DNA of 64,000 nucleotides from Dasypus novemcinctus (GCF_030445035.2 NC_080702.1:28660053-28724052), one strand, 5' to 3'; positions 21,696 to 34,030 are shown, counted from the stretch's first letter. The notes: generated by a model not told the origin, from the sequence alone. A program made the numbers and translations.

Positions 21696-22460
21696 TGTTG
21701 TTGTTTTTTAAATGGAATATTTTTATTATTTTTTAAAGATACATAGATCACATGAAATGTTACATTAAAAAATATAAGAGGTTCCCAATATACCTCACTC
21801 CCCATACCTTGTATTATTTTTTAATATGTTTCAAGAAAATTGATAAGTAAAAGAAAGTGAAAGAATGGAAGAAATCATACCATGCAAGTAATAATGAAAA
21901 TAGAGCTGGGGTAGCTATAGTAATAACAGATAAAATAGACTTTATGTCAAAACTGTTACAAAGCAAAGATGGTCATTATATATTTAAAGGAGTCAGTTCA
22001 ACAAGAAGATGTAACAATTATATTATATATGCATCTAAAAACATAGCTCCAAAATATATGAAGCAAATACTGACAGATTCGAAGGAAGAAATAGATGGCT
22101 CTATATTAATAGCAGGAGACTTTTAATACACTATTTTCAATAATGAATAGAATATCTAGACAGAAGAAATACAAGATGCCTTGAAAGATACTCTAAACCA
22201 ACTAGATTTAATAGACATATATAGAACACTTTACCCAATAAAAACAGAATACACTTTCTTCTCAACTTTGATCATTCTCCAGGGTAGATCATATCTTTAG
22301 GTCACAGAAACATTGAAATCCTACAATATATCTACTCTAACCACAATGTAATGAATCTAGAAATCAATAACAGGAAGAGAAATGGGAAAATGGGAAAATT
22401 CACAAGTATGTGGAAATTTAAAATGTGCTCAAACAACCAATATATTAAAAAGGGTCTCAT

Positions 22461-22879
22461 GGGAAGCAGACTCGGCCCAATGGATAGGGCGTCTGCCTAC
22501 CACATGGGAGGTCTGCGGTTCAAATCCCGGGCCTCCTTGACCCGTGTGGAGCTGGCCCGTGTGCAGTGCTGATGTGTGCAAGGAGTCCCGTGCCACGCAG
22601 GGGTGTCCCCCGCGTGGGGGAGCCCCACGTGCAAGGAGTGCGCTCTGTAAGAAGAGCTGCCTAGCACATAAAAGAAAGTGCAGCCTGCCAAACAATGGCG
22701 CCACACACACGGAGGGCTGACCTCAACAAGATGATACACACACAAAAAACACAGATTCCTGGTGCCACTGATAAGGATAGAAGCAGTCACAGAAGAACAC
22801 ACAGCGAATGGACACAGATAGCAGACAACTAGGGTGGGGGGAGAGAAATAAATTTTTAAAAAATAAATCTTTTTTTAAA
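22461..22879 (+). repeat. DAS-type SINE, second subfamily
   Basis: Its body carries GATAAGGATAGAAGCAGTCACAG-like sequence in place of the GACGACAACAGAAGCGG stretch of the younger copies. AAAAGGGTCTCAT / AAAAGGGACTCAT flank it as an imperfect TSD. Confidence 0.88.
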
Positions 22880-23502
22880 AAAAGGGACTCATAAGAGAAA
22901 TTAGGAAATATTTTAAAACAAATGAAAATGAAAATACAACATACCAAAACTTACGGGATTCAGCAAAGGTAGTGCTCAGAGGGAAATTTATAACTCTAAT
23001 TGCTTACATTAAAAAGGAAAAAAGATTTCAAACCAGAGACCAAATATCAGGACTGGAAAGAAAAAAAAAACTACAAAAGCAGAACAAACAATCCAAAGTG
23101 AGTAGAAGGAAGAAAATAACAAAGATTAGAGTGAAGAAAAATGAAATAGAGAATAATAAAATTATAAAAAGACAACAGAGTACTATGTCATTTTGCCTGG
23201 TAATAACATCCCCTTTTGAGTGACCACCCCAACTAGCCCTGGGCATAATCTCAACCAGCAAGGCATACAAACTCCATTACTTAAAAAAAAAAAACAGTAG
23301 AGCAAATTTTTTAAAATTTGGTTCTTTGAAAAAAATAAAATAAAATTGACAAAGTTTTAGCTAGACTGACAAAGGAAAAAGAGAAAGGGCACAAACAACT
23401 AATATCAAAAATGAAAAGGGGGACATTATTACTGAGTCATTAAAATAAAAAGGACTACAAGATAATACTACAAACAACTCGTGCCAACAAATTAGAAACT
23501 GT

Positions 23503-24240
23503 ATTAGTCAGCCAAAGAGGTGCTGATGCAAAGTACCAGCTGTATTTTCATTATTACTTGCATGGTATGATTTTTCCCATTCTTTCACTTTCTTTTATTT
23601 GTCAATTTTATTGAAACATATTGAAAAATAATACAGGGTGTGGAGAGTGGGGTATATGGAAACCTCTTATATTTTTTAATGTAACATGTAAAGGGTATTT
23701 ATTTGGGATAAAAGCTTACAGTAACTAGGCCCTAAAGAGTCCAACTCAAGCTTACCTCCTCACCCAAGTCTGTTGCCACATGCTGAAGCAAGATGGTGGG
23801 CGATATTTGAGAAGGTTCAGCTTTCTTTTCTCCTCTAAGGCTCCATGCACCCAGCTTCTTCCGATCTCAGCTGTAGGCTGGCATAGGGCTCATCTGCTCT
23901 GTTCTCTTCAGCTGCAAATTATCAGGTGAATGGCTCATTTCTCTTCCTGGGGATGCAGAATCAAAGCTCTCTCCCCTTCCATGTCTATGGAGGTGTCTTC
24001 CTCTGTGTATTTCTTCTCCTGTGTTCTCCTTGAGTGAGTGTCCATTTATACAGTCCACCAAAGGGGTGGGGACTCAACCCTGAGTTGCCCTAATGATATC
24101 AAATCAAAGCCCTAATCTTGATTTAATCAAGCAAGTGTAAAACCTTTGCATTTAATACAATCAAAGGGTATCACACCCAGAGGAACAGACCAATTTACAA
24201 ACATAATATCTCATTTTGGAATAAATATCAAAATACCACA
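23503..24240. repeat. Unclassified interspersed repeat, possibly a DNA-transposon relic
   Basis: It begins GTATTAGTCAGCCAAAG and ends near CAAACATAATATCTCATTTTGG. A short L1 3'-end-like piece seems nested near 23,545-23,690. No coding sequence. The layout resembles old mammalian non-autonomous repeats, but I cannot name it. Confidence 0.45.
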
Positions 24241-26989
24241 ATTAACCAAAATGAAATGGGAGAAATAGAAACTAACCTATACTGACAAATAGAAAATCTC
24301 AACAAACCAATAACTGAAAGAGATTGATTCATTAATCAAAAACCTTCCAATAAAGAAATGCTAAGATCAGATGACTTCATAAGGGACTTCTAAGAAAAAT
24401 TCCAAGAAGAATTAACACCAATCCTGCTCAAAGTCTTTCAAAAAATTGAAGAGAAGAGAACATTCCCTAATTCATTCTACGAGGCCAATATCACCCTCAC
24501 ACCAAAGCTAGATAAAGATACCATAAGCAAAGAAAATTACAGACCAATTCTTTTATGAATATGGATGTAAAATTCCTCAACAAAATACTAACAAACATCA
24601 CATTATCAGAATAAAAGGGAAAGAAACATGACCTCTCAATTGATACAGAAAAGGCATTTGACAAAATCCAGCACCCCTTCTTGATAAAAAAAATATTCCT
24701 AGAAAACTAGAAATAGAAGGAACATGATAAAGATGGTAAAGGTCATATATGAAAAACCCACAGCTAAGATCATACTCAAAGGTGAAAGACTGAGAGCTTT
24801 TCCTCTATGATCAGGAACAAGACAAGGATGCCCACTGTCATCACTGTTATTCATCATTGAACTGGAAGTGCTAGACAGAGTACTTAGGATTAAAAGTATC
24901 CATACTGGAAAGGAAGGAGTAAAACTTACCCTATTTTCTTTTTGGAATAATGAAAAAGTTCAAAAATTGACTGAGGTGTATAATCACAATTCTAATTATA
25001 CTAAAAGCCATCGATTGTACACATTGGATGGACATGGATATATTGCAGTGAAACTGCTTTTATTTTAAAAACTTATTACAAAGTCACAGAACTCAAAGCA
25101 ACATGGTAATGACACAAGACAGCCATAAAGACCAAAGGAGTAGCATTGAGAGTTCAAAAAACAACCATATTTATGACCAACTGATATTTTTAATAAGGCC
25201 AATAACAAGAGTTTATTAAGAAACAAGAAAAAGGAAAAGTACACACCTGAGACATAGGTGCAGGCATGCTACAGGGTGAGATGTGCATGTAAGACCCTGG
25301 GTTGGCCTTTCCTCCTCCCCCTTCCTTATGCTTGGGAGGGACCCCAGTTTGTTGTTCTGATTTGTCACTTTTCTATCCTCACCTGTTAGCTTTCACGGGA
25401 CTAATGGTGAGGTCTTTCTGTTTGGAGTTATCTGGGGCTTCTTTTGTGCCTAGGAACTTCAAACAAGACCTCATGACCAGAGTCTCAGTGGGCTTTTTGG
25501 CTGTAAACATTATGGCTTTGTTCTCAAGTAGCAGCCTACCTTCAGGGGGTTTCCAGGTGGCATCTTGTGGCTATGTTCTGGCCAGAGGGATCTCAGCTGT
25601 TACAGCCTTATTCTGCCTTTTCCCTATACTAACCTGCCTCAACTCTCCCCTCAGAGAGTTTACACCCTTATTCTTAAGGAGGAGCTGAGGGGTGATGGTC
25701 ATTCTTCTGTAGCTGCTTCCTGCTGGTCAGGGGCAGGAGCCCCTGCCTGATGGGGTGTGAAACTCTCTGGCTCGTCTATTGAGGTTGAAGGAAGGTGAGT
25801 CTGGCACTGCGGTTGGAACTGGATAAAATTCCCATGTAATTAATACCTTGTTCTGGAAGGCGTTGATTTGAGGTCAGTGAAGTCTCTGGGAAAATGTGTT
25901 TCTCTCATGACCTGCTGCTTTGGGGATCCTTGATACTAAAGGTGAGAGGTTCCCAACTCCCCAGTCCTCAGAGATAAGAGGATTCTGGTGGCCACTGGAC
26001 CAAAAGAGTGGACATCCAACTCCAAGGGTCAAAGATTCCACCAGGCAGCAGTTTCCTCAAAGGGCATGGGTGCTGCAATCAGCTCGCAATAGGTTGGCTT
26101 GAAGGGAAGGCAATGCAGAACTTTATGAAATAAAGGACAGAGAGAGACACAAGAGAGGAGATAAAGATGGGACCAGGGGACTCACAGCTTTTGAAACTGA
26201 GAGCCTCAACTCTAGTTTCCACATCATATTTATTAGGAACTCCAAAGCAGCTGTTCCTCATCAGCACGGCAATGTTTACAATAATTGGGGACAGGTGCAA
26301 CAAATAGGGAATGGGTAAGCCAGTTTCCCACAACACATGGGGTCCTCTGGGCTCTTGCCCAGATTGGGCAAATTGGAGTCCACACCTTCTCACCATTATC
26401 CAATTTTTAACAGATGAACCCCAAATCTTATTTATGAGCTCCTAGGTATGAGCAGACTGACAAGATTAAAGTAAGCACAGGTTAGAAGAAAGAATTTACA
26501 CACTTACTTAGCATGGGGAAAGACCTGACTTTAGAATCACCTTCAAGCAATTTGCCCAGTGACCATCCATGGCAGAAACCTTGACTGGAAGCCTTCAGCA
26601 TCAATCCTCAAAGAAAATCCCTGGGCAGGTGATAGGCATGGAGGTGAGGGATTCAGGGAAACCCTGTGGCCAATGAGACATGAATCCTGACTGCTCTGGG
26701 GCTGCATCCCCATTAGCTACCTCTCACAAAGGATAATGTCCTATGGGCTTTTCCCCTGGAAGGACTGGAGTGTTGCAATGGGATTGGCAAGGAACTAGGA
26801 GGCCATTCTCCAGGAAGTTTTTAATCATGGGCCAGAGATCTTTAATAGTTTCCTCTGTGAGAGAATACTGCTTAATTGAGGGCTTATAAAGAGGTTACCT
26901 ATCCTATAGGGGAGAGGTTTAGTAAATGCTTAGATCTTGATTCCCCACTCACTCTCTTTATTAGGCACCACTGAAGCTAGAGAGGTCTG

Positions 26990-27230
26990 AAGTGGCAGGT
27001 CAGGACCACGTAAGTGGCTCCCATGTTAATCAAGAAATTAATGCTCTTATCTGCCACATCAAGGATCACCCCAGGCTTCTCCCATTTGTTGGTTTGTATT
27101 GTTGACTAGGGAGCCATGCCTAGCCTCAGAACCCTTCTGTCCTCCTCTGGGGCAAGGTCCTGGTGGGTCCTGGGGGTGAGGCAGCCATGTTCCCCGTGGC
27201 CCACCTCTCCACCCTTGAAGCAGCTTCCTG
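26990..27230 (-). pseudogene. Gag nucleocapsid/protease relic of class I ERV
   Basis: On the minus strand a CX2GX4HX4C pattern near 27,220-27,180 is a zinc knuckle whose second cysteine has become glycine. About 120 bases further on, a stretch reads like a retroviral protease active-site region in which the DTGA motif has become NMGA. The two pieces lie in different frames. Both are inactive. Assignment rests on these motifs and their position after the primer site. Confidence 0.58.
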
Positions 27231-27391
27231 TTGACATGAAGCCTATAATCAGATGCCCTGAGGTGACAAGGTGTCTTTAATGGCAGCAGCCAAAAGGTGA
27301 ACCTGTTTCCAGGCCCTTTGCCTGCCTCTCCTTATTTTGGCAGCTTGGTCTTGATTGTTGAAAACTGTTGGGGAATGTTACTCATATCTTT

Positions 27392-27411
27392 GTCTCCTGG
27401 CTGGCTCACCA
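27392..27411 (-). promoter_or_regulatory. Primer-binding site of class I ERV, tRNA-Arg-like
   Basis: On the minus strand TGGTGAGCCAGCCAGGAG follows an LTR end after four bases. It matches the 3' end of tRNA-Arg(ACG) with CCA, apart from one mismatch in those 18 bases. ERV9-type elements use this primer. Confidence 0.68.
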
Positions 27412-27590
27412 AATATGTTAGCAGAACACTCTGGGTTCTGGGTTTCTAGGTTCTTGGCTCCACCTCAAGAAAGAATTCTGAGATGTGCCAGTTTAATAAG
27501 AGTTTATTAAGAAATGAGTAAAAGGAAAAGTACACACCCAAGCCATAGATGCAGGCATGTTACAGAGTGAAACACACCATGACCAACTGA

Positions 27591-29230
27591 TTTTTGACAA
27601 GGGGACAAAGGCCACTCAAAAGGGAAAGAACAGACTCTTCATCAAATGGTGCTGATAAAACTAGATCTCCATTGGCAAAAGATTGAATGTGGATCCCTAC
27701 CTCACACCATATACAAAAATCAACTCCAAATGGATTAACTATCTAAATATAAGAACCAGAATTAATTGAACTCCTAGAAGAAAATGTAGGGAAACATTTC
27801 CAATAATTTGTGTTAGGCAACAGTTTCTTAGACTTTACACCCAAAAGACAAGCAACAAAAGAAAAAATAGATAAAATGGATCTCATCAAAATTTAAAACT
27901 TGTTCATGAAAGGATTTTATCATGAAAGTAAAAAGACAACCTACACAATAGGAGGAATTATTTGGAAACCACATATCCTGTAAGGGCTTAATATTCTGAA
28001 TATATAAGGAAATTCTACAATGCAACAAAAAAGACAACTCAATGAAAAAAAAGACCTGAATAGACATTTTTCCAAAGAACTTATACAAGTGGGCAAAAGA
28101 CATGTGAAAAGATGTACAAAATCATTAGCCTTTAAGGAAACATGAATCAAAACCACAATGAGATACCATTTCACACCCACCAGAATGACTACTATTGAAA
28201 AAAAAAAAAAACAGAAAATTACAAGTGTAGGTGGGACTGTAAAATGGTACAACCACTGTAGAAGACAGTTTGGCAGTTCCTCAAAAAGTATATAATTACC
28301 ATACGACCTAGCAATCCCATTTCTAGGTATATACCCAAAAGAATTGAAAGCAGGAACATGAACAAATATTTGTACACCAGAGGTTCATAATGGCATTATT
28401 CACAATTGCCAAAAGATGGAGGCAATCCTAATATCCACCAACAGATGAATGGATAAACAAAATGTGGTATATACATACAATGGGATATTTTTTGCTGTGA
28501 AAGGAACAAAGGTCTCATACACGTGACAATGTGAATGAACCTTGAAGACGTCCTGTTCAATGAAATAAGCCATACACAAAACAACAAATATTGTATTATC
28601 TCACTGATAGGAAACAATTAGAATAAGAAAATTCACAGTGTCAGAAACTAGACTATATGGCGGCAGATTTGGCTCAGTGGTTAGGGCATCCATCTACCAC
28701 ATGGGAGGTCCGCAGTTCAAACCCCGGGCCTCCTGACCCGAGTGGAGCTGGCCCATGCGCAGTGCTGATGTGCGCAAGGAGTGCCCTGCCATGCAGGGGT
28801 GTCCCTGCGTAGGGGAGCCCCACGCACAAGGAGTGCGCCCCGTAAGGAGAGCCACCCAGCGCAAAAGGAAGTGCAGCCTGCCCAGGAATGGCGCCGCGCA
28901 CACGGAGAGATGACACAACAAGATGGCACAACAAAAAGAAATACAGATTCCCATGCCACTGACAACAACAGAAGCAGACAAAGAAGACGCAACAGATAGA
29001 CACAGAGAACAGTCAACCAGGGAGGGTGGGGGAAGGGGAGAGAAATAAATAAATAAATAAATCTTAAAAAAAAAAAGAGAGAGAGAAAGAAACTAGAATA
29101 TAGATTTCCAGGGGCTGGAGTAGGGGTAGGGAATGGGGAGTAGGATAGTTTGAAGTTCTTTCATAAATCTCAAAAAGAGAAGGATTAGGTTTTGAAGTGA
29201 TCCATTCCCATGGTATGAGATACTTTTTTT
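27591..29230 (+). mobile_element. L1 ORF2 3' remnant
   Basis: Decayed ORF2 C terminus with several stops at 27,591-28,655, continuing after the SINE at 28,658-29,087 to about 29,220. No intact frame. Confidence 0.75.
28658..29087 (+). repeat. DAS-type SINE
   Basis: Head, body and A-rich tail present, flanked by AGAAACTAGACTATA / AGAAACTAGAATATA. Confidence 0.88.
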
Positions 29231-29310
29231 CGGAGGTACCAGGGTTTGAACTCAATACCTCATACATGGGAAGCAGGTGATCAAACCACTGAGCTACACG
29301 CACGCCCCTG
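29226..29310 (-). repeat. Short monomeric tRNA-like SINE, minus
   Basis: The complement of a tRNA-like head (GGTTTGAACTCAATACC... on the plus strand) with a T-rich end, without the long DAS body. Confidence 0.7.
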
Positions 29311-29890
29311 TGAGACACTTTGGATTGGACTACATCAGTGAAGCATGACTCAGTCTCTGCCCTCTTCCTGGGTCTGATATAAATGGAGACCCAGAAAGAG
29401 ACAGGCCCTCCGAAAAAGGAAGCATTCACATTTGATCCAGCCACGTGAGAGAAAGGAATCCAGGTTCACTGGAGCTCAAGGAGAGAAGCCCCAAGAAGCT
29501 CAAGGAGCCAAGACCCAGGGAGCTGAGTTCAAGAAGAAGGTAGAGAGAAACCAGCAGTTCCGCCATCATGCCTAGTTGCCATGTGGCAGGATGCTAGTAT
29601 CACCAGTAGTTGACTTAGATTATAATCTCTGATGCTTCCTTGATCTGGACATTTCACATCAGAACTCTAAGCTTTTGCCTCAAATAAATACCCTTTATAA
29701 AAGCCAACCAATTTCTGATGCTTTACATCAGCAGCTCTTTGCAAAACCAAGAAAGGGAGTTAAACAGTGGATAGACACAGAGAGCAGACAACGGGGGAGC
29801 GGGGGGGGAGGGGAGAGAAATAAATAAAAAAATAATAATAAATCTTTTTAAAAAAGAAAGAAAGGGAGTTAATGCTTAAATTGTACAGAG
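29311..29890 (+). repeat. Unclassified interspersed repeat plus SINE tail
   Basis: At 29,320-29,760 lies a second copy of the repeat seen at 36,540-37,400, ending in AAATAAATACCCTTTATAAAA-type sequence. At about 29,765-29,865 sits an isolated SINE 3' tail. No gene. Confidence 0.5.
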
Positions 29891-30345
29891 TCTATTTTGG
29901 TTGGTCATAAAGTTTTGGATGATGGTGATAGCACAACATTGTGAATGTAATTAACAGCACAGAATTATCTATTTGTGGTTAAATAAGGAAATTTCAGGTT
30001 GTATATATGTTACTAGAATAAAAATTTTTTCAAAATCCATTGAACTGTACAACATAATCGGTGAACCCTAAGATAAACCATAGGCTGTAGTCAACGGTAC
30101 AATTATTAAAAAGTGCTTTCATCAATCATAAGCACACTAATGCAAAGTATTAATAATAGGGTGGTATATGGGAACCCTGAATTTTATGCATGATTTTTCT
30201 GTAAACCCACAACTTCTCTAAAAGAAAAAAAAGGACAAAGTGCTGAATACATTTCTACAAGGAAGATATACAAATGGCCAATAAATATATGAAAAGATGC
30301 TAGACATCATTAGTCATCAGGGAAATGCAAATCAAAACCAAGTGA

Positions 30346-30783
30346 GGGCGCGGCAGACTTGGCCCAGTGCTTAGGGCATCCGTCTACCACATAGGAGGTT
30401 CGCGGTTCAAACCCCGGGCCTCCTTGACCCGTGTGGAGCTGGCCCATGCGCGGAGCTGATGCGTGCAGGGAGTGCCCTGCCACGCAGGGGTGTTCCCTAT
30501 GTAGGGGAGCCCCACGCTCAGGGGGTGCGCCCCATAAGGAGAGCCGCCCAGCGCCAAAGAAAGTGCAGCCTGCCCAGGAATGGTGCCGCCCACACGGAGA
30601 GCTGACGCAGCAAGATGACGCAACAAAAAGAGACACAGATTCCCGTGCTGCTGACAACAACAGAAGTGGACAAAAGAAGACGCAGCAAATAGACACAGAG
30701 AACAGACAACCAGGGTCGGGGGGGGAAGGGGAGAGAAATAAATAAATAAATAAATAAATAAATAAATCTTTAAAAAAAAAAAT
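30346..30783 (+). repeat. DAS-type SINE, first of a nested stack
   Basis: Complete head, body and (AAAT)n tail. Its tail ends within four bases of the next SINE's head. Confidence 0.88.
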
Positions 30784-30786
30784 GAG

Positions 30787-31206
30787 GGGAAGCGGATTTG
30801 GCTCAATGAATAGAGTTTCTGCCTACCACATGGGAGGTCCAGGATTCAAACCCAGGGTCTCCTGACCCATGTGGTGATCTGGCCCACTTAGTGCTGATGT
30901 GCGCAAAGGAGTGTCTTGCCATGCAGGGTTGTCCCCTGCATAGGAGAACCCCACACAAAGGAGTGCACCCAGCAAAGAGGGCCGCCCAGCGCAAAAAAAA
31001 AGTGCAGCCTGCCCAGGAGTGGTGCCACACACACAGAGAGCTGACAAAGCAAGATGATGCAACAAAAAGAGACACAGATTCCCAGTGCCGCTGACAAGAA
31101 TACAAGCAGACACAGAAAAAATACACAGCAAATGGACACAGAAAGCAGACAACTGGGGGGGTGGGGGTGGGGAATAAACAAATAAATAAGTACTCTATTT
31201 TTAAAA
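30787..31206 (+). repeat. DAS-type SINE, second of the stack, diverged
   Basis: It has the GACAAGAATACAAGCAGACACAG-type body of the older subfamily and a degraded head. L1 sequence resumes at GTGAGATACC right after it. Confidence 0.85.
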
Positions 31207-31262
31207 AGTGAGATACCACTTCACACACATGAGGATGACTAGAATCAAAAAATCAGATAATA

Positions 31263-31678
31263 GGGAAGCAGATGTGGCTCAAGCAATTGGGCTCCCATCC
31301 ACCATAAAGGAGGTCCAGGGTTCGATACCCAGGGCCTCCTGATGCAGGCAAGCTGGCCCATGTGGCAAGCTGGCCCATGCAGTGTGCTGGCCTGCACAGA
31401 GTGCTGGCCCATCTGGAGAACTGGCACAGCAAGACGACACAATAAATAAAGACACAGAGGAGAGACAATAAGTGATGCAGCAGATCAGGGAGCTGAGATG
31501 GCTCAAGAGAATGATCGCCTCTCTCCCATTCTGGAAGGTCCCAGGATCGGTTCCTGGAGCTGCCTAATGAGAAGACAAGCAGACACAGAAGAACACACAG
31601 CGAATGGACACAGAGAGCAGACAATGGCGGGGGGGGGGGGGAGGGAATAAATAAAATAAATAAATCTTTTTTTTTAAG
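31263..31678 (+). repeat. Composite (two-headed) tRNA-like SINE
   Basis: It opens with a GGTTCGATACC B box and repeats of GCTGGCCCATG-like units. A second tRNA-like segment follows at about 31,490-31,560, and then a tail with a long G run at 31,629-31,641. It is flanked by TCAGATAATA / TCGGATAATA. A second copy lies at 47,139-47,494. Confidence 0.75.
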
Positions 31679-32420
31679 TCGGATAATAATGTGTTGGTGA
31701 AGATATGGAGTAATTGGAACCCACGTACATTGGTGGGAATGCAAAATGGTGCAGCAGCTTTGGAAAACAGTCTGGCAGTACTTCCAACAATAAACACAGA
31801 CTTACTCTGTGGCCTAACAATTCCAAGTCTAAGCATATATACCCAAGAGAAATGAAAACATACGTCCACATAAAAACTTGTACATGAATGTTGGTACATG
31901 CATGCATTCTTCATAATACCCAAAAGGTGGAAAAAAGCAAAAGTTTATCAATAAATGAATGGATAAACAAAATATGATATATCCATACACTAGAACGTTA
32001 TTCAACCATAAAAAGAAATGAAATACTGATCCATGCTGCAACATGGATGTCCCCTGAAAACCTTATGCTAAGTGAAAGAACCTCGGCACAAAGATGTCGT
32101 ATTTTATTATCACATTGATATTAAATTTCAGAACAGGGAAATCTATACGGGAAGAAGAAAGGTTCCTGGTTTCTTAGGGCTGGGAACAAGGGTGATGGTA
32201 AATGTGGGGGAGTAAAGAGGTGACTGCTAAAGGACACAGGGTTTTTTTTAAGGTGAGGAAATGTTCTAAAATGTGAAGGTTGCACATATCTGTGAATATA
32301 CAATATAAAAACTATGCTTTAATATTGTACAATGTTAAAATTACAATGAATTGTACACTTTAAATGAATGAGTTTATGATATGTGAATTATACCCCAATA
32401 AAACTAAATAAGGAGAGAGA

Positions 32421-32526
32421 GAAAGAGACAAAGAGGGAAGGCAAGGCGGGGGGGGTGGGTAGGAAGGACAGAAACTAAGGAAGGCAAAGAGATAGGAGGA
32501 GGAGAAAGAAATGCATTGGGAGTTTT
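32421..32526. repeat. Purine-rich simple repeat
   Basis: GGAGAGAGAGAAAGAG and GGAAGG-type low-complexity DNA between an L1 tail and a SINE; no gene. Confidence 0.7.
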
Positions 32527-32952
32527 GCTTTGTTTTGTGTGCTTTCTTTTAAGATTTATTTATTTATTTCTCTCCCTTTGCCCGCCCCAGTTGTCTGTTC
32601 TCTGTGTCTATTTGCTGCGTCTTCTTTGTCTGCTTCTGTTGTTGTCAGCGGCACGGGAATCTGTGTTTCTTTTTGTTGCGTCATCTTGCTGTGTCAGCTC
32701 TCCGTGTGTGCGGCGCCATTCCTGGGCAGGCTGAACTTTCTTTCGCGCTGGGCGGTTCTCCTTATGGAGTGCACTCCTCGTGCGTGGGGCTCCCCTACAT
32801 GGGGGACACCCCTGCGTGGCAGGGCACTCCTTGTGCGCATCAGCACTGCGCATGGGCCAGCTCCACACGGGGTCAAGGAGGCCCGGGGTTTGAACCACAG
32901 ACCTCCCATGTGGTAGACGGACGCCCTAACCACTGGGCCAAGTCCACTTCCC
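32527..32952 (-). repeat. DAS-type SINE, minus, with 14-bp TSD
   Basis: GCATTGGGAGTTTT occurs at 32,513-32,526 and 32,953-32,966. Complete element with T-rich tail on the left. Confidence 0.9.
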
Positions 32953-32966
32953 GCATTGGGAGTTTT

Positions 32967-33170
32967 AACCTAATCTATTAAGAGTTTCAAATTTGTATAA
33001 CCTTTTAACATTATATCTTATATCCTTGAAAATATTCAATTGTCCTTTATATTAAAAACCATAGCCTTTTATACTTCAAACTTCTCTAGGGACACACTTT
33101 AAAAACCTGATCTAAAATAATTGTGTAAAATGTACCCATGAGAACTTTAATAACCTAGCTCATATTTTTG
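32967..33170. other. AT-rich DNA, nothing recognised
   Basis: No gene and no repeat family that I can name. Confidence 0.5.
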
Positions 33171-33628
33171 GTTGGTCTGAGAAGAGTTCTTGCACCAGGT
33201 TCAGCCTGCAGGGTTTACTCTCTCCTGGAGACCAAGAGTTTCCTGATCTAAAGTACCAGGTGGGAAGCAATGTGGTTCAACTAGTTGGGTGCCCACCTAC
33301 CACATGATTTGGTTCCCAATGCCTTCTGGAGAATGTGAGCCAACAAGGAGCAGACAGACAAGAGAGCCATCTGGGGGGGGTACAAATTTTTAAAAAATAA
33401 TAATAAAGTACCAGGTGTGTGACTGTCAAAGGTCCAACATGGAAATGGCATCAAAGGAGACTTCTGAGAGGATGGCATTGAAGTAGGCTGGTGGGGCTCA
33501 ACTTTCTTACCAAAACAATGGGGCAAGGGGAAAAAGCTGTCCAAGGGAACTGCTTTGGGGCTCTGCAGACTAGGAAAGTGTTGTGCATCCTCCAGGAGGG
33601 AGAAGGGTAGAGACTAAGAGGCTGAAAC
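33171..33628 (+). mobile_element. L1 5' UTR-like segment
   Basis: It resembles 38,617-38,790 (shared stretches around CTTTGGGGCTCTGCAGACTAGG versus CTTTGAGGACCTGCAGACCAGG), which leads into L1 ORF1-like sequence. It is split by a short SINE at 33,262-33,403 flanked by TAAAGTACCAGGT. Confidence 0.6.
33262..33403 (+). repeat. Short tRNA-like SINE with 13-bp TSD
   Basis: A reduced element: tRNA-like head, short linker and A-rich tail, flanked by TAAAGTACCAGGT at 33,249-33,261 and 33,404-33,416. Confidence 0.78.
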
Positions 33629-34017
33629 AGGGCAGCGGACTTGGCCCAGTGGTTAGGGCATCCGATTCAAACCCCGGGCCTCCTTGACCCGTGTGGAGCT
33701 GGCCCATGCGCGGTGCTGATGCGTGCAAGGAGTGCCCTGCCACGCAGGGGTGTCCCCCGCATAGGGGAGCCCCACGTGCAAGGAGTGCGCCCCGTAAGGA
33801 GAGCCGCCCAGTGCAAGAGAAAGCGCAGCCTGCCCAGGAATGGCACCGCACACACGGAGAGCTGACACAACAAGATGATGCAACAGAAAGAGACACAGAT
33901 TCCCATGCCGCTGACAACAACAGAAGCAGACAAAGAAGACGCAGCAAATAGACACAGAGAACAGACAACCAGGGTGGGGGAGGGGAGGGGAGAGAAATAA
34001 ATTAAATAAAAAAAAAA
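33629..34017 (+). repeat. DAS-type SINE lacking part of its head, 13-bp TSD
   Basis: AAGAGGCTGAAAC flanks it at 33,616-33,628 and 34,018-34,030. About 23 bases between the A and B boxes, present in every other copy, are missing. Confidence 0.9.
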
Positions 34018-34030
34018 AAGAGGCTGAAAC

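Larger units (their letters stand above)
21696..24960 (+). mobile_element. Old L1 ORF2 remnant with nested elements
   Basis: Scattered ORF2 fragments with many stops and frameshifts: endonuclease region near 21,860-22,130 and reverse-transcriptase-like sequence near 24,300-24,930. It is interrupted by a SINE at 22,461-22,879 and by another repeat at about 23,503-24,240. No intact frame survives. Confidence 0.75.
25190..27590 (-). mobile_element. Decayed class I ERV, minus, tRNA-Arg primer site
   Basis: Related LTR pieces, each with AATAAA on the minus strand, lie at about 25,195-25,280 and 27,420-27,580. On the minus strand the left-reading order is LTR end, primer site (27,411-27,392), then a zinc-knuckle relic and a protease relic at about 27,230-26,990. 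The rest down to 25,290 shows no recognisable pol or env. Both outer LTR ends are cut off by neighbouring L1 sequence. Confidence 0.65.
29891..32420 (+). mobile_element. L1 ORF2 3' remnant split by three SINEs
   Basis: L1 pieces at 29,891-30,345, 31,207-31,262 and 31,679-32,420 read as one ORF2 end once the SINEs at 30,346, 30,787 and 31,263 are removed. The frame is broken throughout. Confidence 0.75.

Noticed and set aside
22351-24930. Open frames of 60-90 codons resembling reverse transcriptase pieces
   Set aside because: They are fragments of decayed L1 ORF2, with stops and frameshifts between them; not separate genes.
25302-25688. A 128-codon frame in the class I ERV remnant
   Set aside because: It runs opposite to the ERV and overlaps its LTR region. 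It shows no recognisable domain.
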